From contig NZ_CAJZAI010000006.1 in assembly GCF_914271435.1 (NCBI RefSeq), positions 1-64,000 of the forward strand: 64,000 nt of DNA, in the 5' to 3' direction. This DNA comes from Cupriavidus laharis (GTDB lineage: Bacteria; Pseudomonadota; Gammaproteobacteria; Burkholderiales; Burkholderiaceae). The notes beneath the pieces were generated by a model. The model made no database searches. It saw only the letters and a program-made list of their open reading frames with translations, and was not told where the DNA came from. Made by a program: the position numbers and the translations under genes. Below, piece by piece: positions 60,291-64,000 of this stretch. The stretch's first letter is position 1; every line of letters begins with the position of its first letter.

Positions 60291-60486
60291 CCTAGTGCCC
60301 GGACGGGTCACATCGAGGCAAGCCGCTGTCGGTGCCGCGCCAACAACGAACATCGATCTGTTGGCGAATTCCCGTCAGTCTGGCTGGTCCGGTATCGGCA
60401 CGATCGCAGCACGCAACGTGTTCCCATCCCGCAAACCCGCCTGGCGATTGGCGCCCGCGAATTCCACATGCCCGCAGTCCGAAACC

Positions 60487-60502
60487 TGGCATGGCTCCTG
60501 CG
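60487..60502 (+). promoter_or_regulatory. Sigma-54-type promoter upstream of the double-glycine peptide gene
   Basis: TGGCATGGCTCCTGCG has TGGCATG at -24 and CTGC at -12 with exact spacing. The predicted start near 60513 leaves a 200-base leader. Confidence 0.5.
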
Positions 60503-60633
60503 TGTTCCTGCCTTTCGGGAGACGCCTGAGACGTCGACCGGAATGCGTCGCAGCGAATAGTGACTGCATCGAGACGGTGCGCGGCGCGATCGGTGCAGTC
60601 CCGTTGCTGCGCGACGTGTGGCGCAGCGGCCTG

Positions 60634-60660
60634 CTTGCGCATCGGACCGCACGCCTATAC
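60634..60660 (+). promoter_or_regulatory. Alternative sigma-70-type promoter of the double-glycine peptide gene
   Basis: TATACT (60655-60660) matches the -10 consensus at 5 of 6 positions; TTGCGC (60634-60639) is a weak -35 with a short 15-base spacer. The leader would be about 46 bases. Confidence 0.4.
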
Positions 60661-60712
60661 TGAATCGGCGCCGCCCCCGCGCGGACGCGGCGCCGCACGA
60701 CCGGAGAAAGCC

Positions 60713-60937
60713 ATGGCAGTGATCGTCATCAAGGACTTGACTGAAAACATCGACCTGGACCGGGAGGCCATGACCGCCATCCTCGGTGGCAGCCGCAGCG
60801 GTGGCACAGGTGGACGTGGCTGGCACGGACTGCGGCAGCGCGGACCGTCCCGCCTGGTCGCGTATCCGCAAGGTTGGCCGGCAAACCCGCACGTCCGCCC
60901 GCTGGAGCGCATTGAGGGCAAGCTGCCTCGCAAGTGA
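60713..60937 (+). CDS. Double-glycine leader peptide precursor (candidate C39-exported cargo)
   Basis: The 74-residue product begins with a leader typical of C39 substrates: MAVIVIKDLTENIDLDREAM then TAILGG, with hydrophobic residues spaced before Gly25-Gly26. Cleavage after GG would release a core of 48 residues starting SRSGGTGGRGWHGLRQRG, cationic, Gly- and Arg-rich and without Cys. GGAGA lies 5 bases before the ATG. A C39 exporter with an intact active site is encoded 12 kb away in the same cluster. The core could be a bacteriocin or signal; no immunity gene is evident. Confidence 0.75.
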   Translation: MAVIVIKDLTENIDLDREAMTAILGGSRSGGTGGRGWHGLRQRGPSRLVAYPQGWPANPHVRPLERIEGKLPRK

Positions 60938-61377
60938 CGCTGGCCCCGGACGCACCACCGAAATAGAAAGCCCGCCATGACGTGGCGGGCTGGTTGCGGA
61001 CGGCCCCGGACCTTCTGGGTCAACGCCATCAGCAGTTCGGTCATTCCTTGCCAAGCAGGTTTCCCATGATTCCGCCCATGACGCGGACGCCCCACCGGAC
61101 CACCCGGAGAGTCGCGGGAATTCTGGCAGTGGCGACAATGACCGCAATGCTCACGGCGAGCAGCGAACCAGTATCGTTGTAGAAGGCCAATACGGGAACT
61201 CTATTGTCCGCCCCGAGCGAGCAATCCTTTGCTCGCGCCTTGAGTATAGGCTGGCCTCTCCTGCTTTCAACCCGGAATTGGCACCGCGCGGATGTGAGTG
61301 CCAACGCCAGTGTCCGATGTGCCGGCGGCCTGACATATCTGGTTACTTTTTCGCAGCGCAACAAATTTTGATGGTTC
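60938..61377. other. Mostly empty gap before the helicase promoter
   Basis: This 440-base gap has no gene that I can support. A minus-strand frame ending at 61041 encodes a hydrophobic stretch ending in MGGIMGNLLGKE, but no start codon with a ribosome site is visible. Confidence 0.4.
60969..60991 (-). terminator. Hairpin with T-rich tail on the minus strand
   Basis: AGCCCGCCA (60969-60977) pairs with TGGCGGGCT (60983-60991). On the minus strand it is followed by TTCTATTT. It may end a minus-strand transcript from the 61041-61200 region; it may also protect the 3' end of the peptide mRNA. Confidence 0.5.
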
Positions 61378-61386
61378 TGCTATAAT
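61378..61386 (+). promoter_or_regulatory. Extended -10 promoter of the DEAD-box helicase gene
   Basis: TGCTATAAT is a perfect -10 box with the TGn extension (61378-61386). Transcription should begin near 61393. Confidence 0.65.
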
Positions 61387-61392
61387 CCGCGC

Positions 61393-61767
61393 CGTGAGTT
61401 TCGCAACTGTGAGTTCCGCCACCCGCCAGGCACATCCCGCCAAGGCGAATCCGCTGCCCTCCCAAGCTCTGTTTCTCCGCCGCCGATCGCGTTTGTTTTG
61501 CTGTATCAGTGGCCGACAGAACGCACCGCTCACCGACGTAGCCTCGTCTCCGATCCTGTTGAACAGCCTGAACTGAGCTGTTTGCCTGCCAGGGACCATG
61601 CGGCTGGCCTAGCGCCTGCCGACACCCTGCCTGCCGCCGTACTGTCAGCTGAGTCTGTCGTAACGGCCTCACCGATTGGCGCCGAAGCCTTTTTAAAGAC
61701 TTTGCACTGCGCCCACCCCTATTTCTTTTGCGTGACAGGGGTGCCATGCATTTTTTATCACGACGAC
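61393..61767 (+). other. Long 5' leader of the helicase gene
   Basis: About 375 bases separate the promoter from the ATG. The stretch is open in frame from 61498 but looks non-coding, and no Shine-Dalgarno sequence precedes the ATG; the last part is T-rich (CTTTTTAAAG, CATTTTTTATC). Long leaders of cold-shock and RNA-helicase genes often control their own expression. Confidence 0.5.
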
Positions 61768-63654
61768 ATGACCCAGCACGACATTCGTGCGGAGCAAGCT
61801 ATTGCCTCCGCTACCGACGCTTCGATCACTTCCGCCGCCCAAAGCCCGCTCGACAAGCTCGACGCCATGCTCAACGGCCCCGAGGAAGTGACTGGCGCCG
61901 CCGCAGCGGAGAACGGTTTTGCCACGCTTGGCCTCGATGCGGCCATCCTGCGCGCACTCTCCGAACTGAACTACAACAACCCGACGCCCGTCCAGGCGCA
62001 GGCCATTCCCGCCTTCCTGGCAGGCCGCGACCTGCTGGTATCGAGCCAGACCGGCTCGGGCAAGACGGCGGCCTTCATGCTGCCCGCCATCCAGCGCATC
62101 AGCGAAAAGCCGGCAACGAACCGCCCGACCGAACCCGCCAAGCGCATGAAAGGCAAGCGACCCCGCCCGGCCCCGGCTCAGCCTTCGCTGCTGGTGCTGA
62201 CGCCGACGCGCGAACTGGCGCTGCAGGTGACCGAAGCCGCCGCCAAGTACGGCCGCCACCTGCGCCGCATCGTCTGCGCCAGCATCCTGGGCGGCATGCC
62301 CTACCCCAAGCAGCTCGCCATGCTGGCGAAGATGCCGGACATCCTGGTCGCTACGCCGGGCCGCCTGCTCGACCATATCTCGGCCGGCCGCATCGACCTG
62401 TCGGCACTCGACATGCTGGTGTTCGACGAAGCCGACCGCATGCTGGACATGGGCTTTGCCGATGACATCGACGCGATCGTCGACGCCACCCCGGCCAGCC
62501 GCCAGACGCTGATGTTCTCGGCCACGCTGGACGCGCGCATCGCACAGCTTGCCTCGCGCCAGCTGAAGGATCCGCAGCGCATCGAGATCGCCGCGGCCCG
62601 CGCCGACCAGAGCCATATCGAACAGCGCCTGCACTTCACCGACGACATGTCGCACAAGGAGCGCCTGCTCGACCACCTGCTGCGCGATGCCTCGCTCAAG
62701 CAGGCCATCGTGTTCACGGCCACGAAGCGCGACGCCGACTCGTTGGCCGAGCGACTGTCTGACACCGGCTTCGCCGCCGGCGCACTGCACGGCGACATGA
62801 CCCAGGGCGCGCGCAACCGTACCCTGACCGCGCTGCGCCGTGGCAACCTGCGCGTGCTGGTAGCCACCGACGTAGCCGCGCGCGGCATCGATGTGCCCGA
62901 CATCACCCACGTGGTGAACTTCGACCTGCCCAAGCAGGCAGAGGACTATGTGCACCGTATCGGCCGTACCGGCCGCGCGGGCCGCTCGGGCATCGCCATC
63001 AACCTGGTCAACCACGGCGACATGTTCCAGTGGCGCCGCATCGAGCGCTTCACCAACCATCGTATCGACGCCTCGGTGATCGAAGGGCTGGAGCCGCGCC
63101 GCTCGCCCAAGCCGCGCTCGAACTTCGGCGGCAAGCCGGGCGGCCGTGGCAATGGCGGCGGCTATCGCGGCGGCGAGCGCAGCTTCGGTGATCGCAATTT
63201 CGGCGAACGCAAGTTCGGCGGCGAAAGCCGTGGCTTCGGCAATCGTGGCAGCCAGGAAGGTGGCCGCAGCTTCGGCGACGACAACCGTGGCAACCGCGAA
63301 GGCGGCTACCGCGGTGGCGAGCGCAATTTCAGCGATCGCGGCGATCGCAACTTTGGTGAGCGCAAGTTCGGTGGCGAAAACCGTGGGTTCGGCAATCGTG
63401 GCGGCCAGGAAGGCGGCCGCAGCTTCGGTGACGACAACCGTGGCTTTGGCAACCGTGAAGGCAGCGGCGGCTACCGTGGTGGCGAGCGCAGCTTTGGCGA
63501 CCGCAGCTTCGGGGATCGCAAGTTCGGCGGCGAAAGCCGCAGCTTCGGTGACCGCGGCGGCCGTGATGGCGGCCGTAGCTTCGGCAACCGTGAAGGTGGT
63601 TTCGGTGGCCAGCGCAATGGCAATGGCAATAGCCGTTCGCGTTACGAGCGGTAA
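61768..63654 (+). CDS. DEAD-box ATP-dependent RNA helicase (RhlE type)
   Basis: This 628-residue helicase has the full motif set: Q motif (FATLGLDAAILRALSELNYNNPTPVQAQAIP), Walker A SSQTGSGKT, PTRELALQV, TPGRLLDH, DEAD-box VFDEADRMLDMGF, SAT, and the C-terminal RecA domain (ATDVAARGIDVPD, HRIGRTGRAG). The last 160 or so residues are a low-complexity tail of repeating Gly-Gly-Glu-Arg-Ser-Phe-Gly-Asp-Arg units that probably bind RNA. Such helicases unwind structured RNA in ribosome assembly and cold adaptation. A terminator follows. Confidence 0.93.
   Translation: MTQHDIRAEQAIASATDASITSAAQSPLDKLDAMLNGPEEVTGAAAAENGFATLGLDAAILRALSELNYNNPTPVQAQAIPAFLAGRDLLVSSQTGSGKTAAFMLPAIQRISEKPATNRPTEPAKRMKGKRPRPAPAQPSLLVLTPTRELALQVTEAAAKYGRHLRRIVCASILGGMPYPKQLAMLAKMPDILVATPGRLLDHISAGRIDLSALDMLVFDEADRMLDMGFADDIDAIVDATPASRQTLMFSATLDARIAQLASRQLKDPQRIEIAAARADQSHIEQRLHFTDDMSHKERLLDHLLRDASLKQAIVFTATKRDADSLAERLSDTGFAAGALHGDMTQGARNRTLTALRRGNLRVLVATDVAARGIDVPDITHVVNFDLPKQAEDYVHRIGRTGRAGRSGIAINLVNHGDMFQWRRIERFTNHRIDASVIEGLEPRRSPKPRSNFGGKPGGRGNGGGYRGGERSFGDRNFGERKFGGESRGFGNRGSQEGGRSFGDDNRGNREGGYRGGERNFSDRGDRNFGERKFGGENRGFGNRGGQEGGRSFGDDNRGFGNREGSGGYRGGERSFGDRSFGDRKFGGESRSFGDRGGRDGGRSFGNREGGFGGQRNGNGNSRSRYER
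63120..63640 (+). repeat. In-gene tandem repeats encoding the RG/FG tail
   Basis: Degenerate repeats such as GGCGAGCGCAGCTTCGGTGA recur throughout this part of the helicase gene. The block beginning near 63231 (GFGNRGSQEGGRSFGDDNRG) recurs near 63384, which points to expansion by internal duplication. Confidence 0.75.
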
Positions 63655-63690
63655 GGCAATGGTGGCGCTGCGCGCGCTGGTGTTGTGATG

Positions 63691-63721
63691 GAGGGCACCC
63701 TGGGGGGTGCTCTTTTTTTTT
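63691..63721 (+). terminator. Rho-independent terminator of the helicase gene
   Basis: GCACCC (63695-63700) pairs with GGGTGC (63705-63710), and a run of T residues follows (63713-63721). Confidence 0.85.
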
Positions 63722-63755
63722 GAGTGATTGGAGGGATGGGTGACAACGCCCCCCC

Positions 63756-64000
63756 CTAAATCCCACACGTCCGAAACCCCACCAACACAAAATCCTCCTC
63801 CGGCAGCAACGCCAACCGCGCCCGCACATGTCGCTGGCGCGAAGCACTGACAAACGTCGTGCCTCGCACCGCCTGGTGCGTCCCGAATCGTGCCACCAGC
63901 TCGCCATCCGATGGCGACGCTGCAAACCCCGCATACGGCTCGTATGGAGAAGCGGTCCACTCGCGCAATGTGCCCCATTGCAGGCCACGATTCTGCAAGG
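63756..64000 (-). CDS. FGE-domain protein, EgtB/SenA-like, C-terminal end (partial)
   Basis: The gene enters from the right edge on the minus strand; the last 81 codons are present. The fragment carries QWGTLREWTASPYEPYAGF, RFGTHQAVRGTTFVSA and the end VRARLALLPEEDFVLVGFRTC, the closing strands of a formylglycine-generating-enzyme fold as found in ergothioneine/selenoneine synthases (EgtB, SenA). The N-terminal DinB-like part would lie outside the window. Assignment rests on this tail only. Confidence 0.65.
   Translation of the reverse strand, partial: LQNRGLQWGTLREWTASPYEPYAGFAASPSDGELVARFGTHQAVRGTTFVSASRQRHVRARLALLPEEDFVLVGFRTCGI

Larger units (their letters stand above)
60203..60712. other. 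Gap between kinase and double-glycine peptide genes
   Basis: This 510-base gap has no supported gene. It contains the promoter candidates listed at 60275, 60487 and 60634. Confidence 0.5.

Noticed and set aside
60655..61095. Minus-strand frame opposite the double-glycine peptide gene
   Set aside because: It covers the peptide gene antisense without its own ribosome site or domain; the plus-strand leader motif is much stronger evidence.

Overview
The window is GC-rich, densely coded chromosomal DNA from a betaproteobacterium of the order Burkholderiales, most likely Cupriavidus or a close Ralstonia-type relative. The basis is the gene content (DUF2863 protein, 2-methylcitrate synthase next to aconitase A, parE-transglycosylase-parC order, paired short ChrA genes, many LysE and BenE type transporters) and the codon style. 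I see no insertion sequence, prophage, CRISPR array or rRNA. There is one tRNA, tRNA-Arg(CCT).

Left part (1-41.9 kb): mostly housekeeping and small-molecule functions. In order: the end of prpC; an MliC-like secreted protein; acnA; a small membrane protein; a DUF2863 protein; a TrmB-like methyltransferase; a solute-binding protein; a coupled pair (cysteine synthase-like, spermidine synthase-like); an ArsR regulator coupled to an SRPBCC-GST fusion; a DNA-deoxyinosine glycosylase; htpG; a MocR regulator divergent from a run of amino-acid-related genes (VOC, AlaX, LysE, EamA, RidA, cupin, aminotransferase, GST); L-lactate permease; an MsbA-like ABC exporter; a two-gene chromate transporter; topoisomerase IV (parE, lytic transglycosylase, parC); an MFS transporter with a coupled 47-residue membrane protein; uup; two tandem amino-acid-binding proteins; benE; and an SMR pump.

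Right part (42.2-60.9 kb): the striking region. It encodes a complete type I export machine: an ABC transporter with two cyclic-nucleotide-binding domains and an intact C39 double-glycine peptidase, an HlyD adaptor, and a NodT/TolC outer-membrane lipoprotein. It also holds a threonine-phosphorylation control module of the kind known from type VI secretion: a PpkA-like Ser/Thr kinase, a PP2C phosphatase, a twin-FHA membrane protein and a formylglycine-enzyme-like periplasmic protein. Added to these are a cytoplasmic parvulin, a sigma-54 activator, an LRAT-fold protein, two DUF4399 proteins and several very short genes. One short gene (60713-60937) has a textbook double-glycine leader; another (43249-43419) and a 10-codon gene (55350-55382) sit directly behind sigma-54-type promoters. 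My model is that the housekeeping-promoter operon (FHA, HlyD, parvulin, ABC, activator) makes the exporter and its activator. The activator then turns on sigma-54 promoters for the cargo genes and the outer-membrane channel, and export is gated by reversible Ser/Thr phosphorylation sensed by FHA domains. I do not recognise this combination as a described system.

Right end (61-64 kb): a RhlE-type DEAD-box RNA helicase with a long glycine/arginine repeat tail and a leader of about 375 nt, then the truncated end of an EgtB/SenA-like FGE-domain protein on the minus strand.
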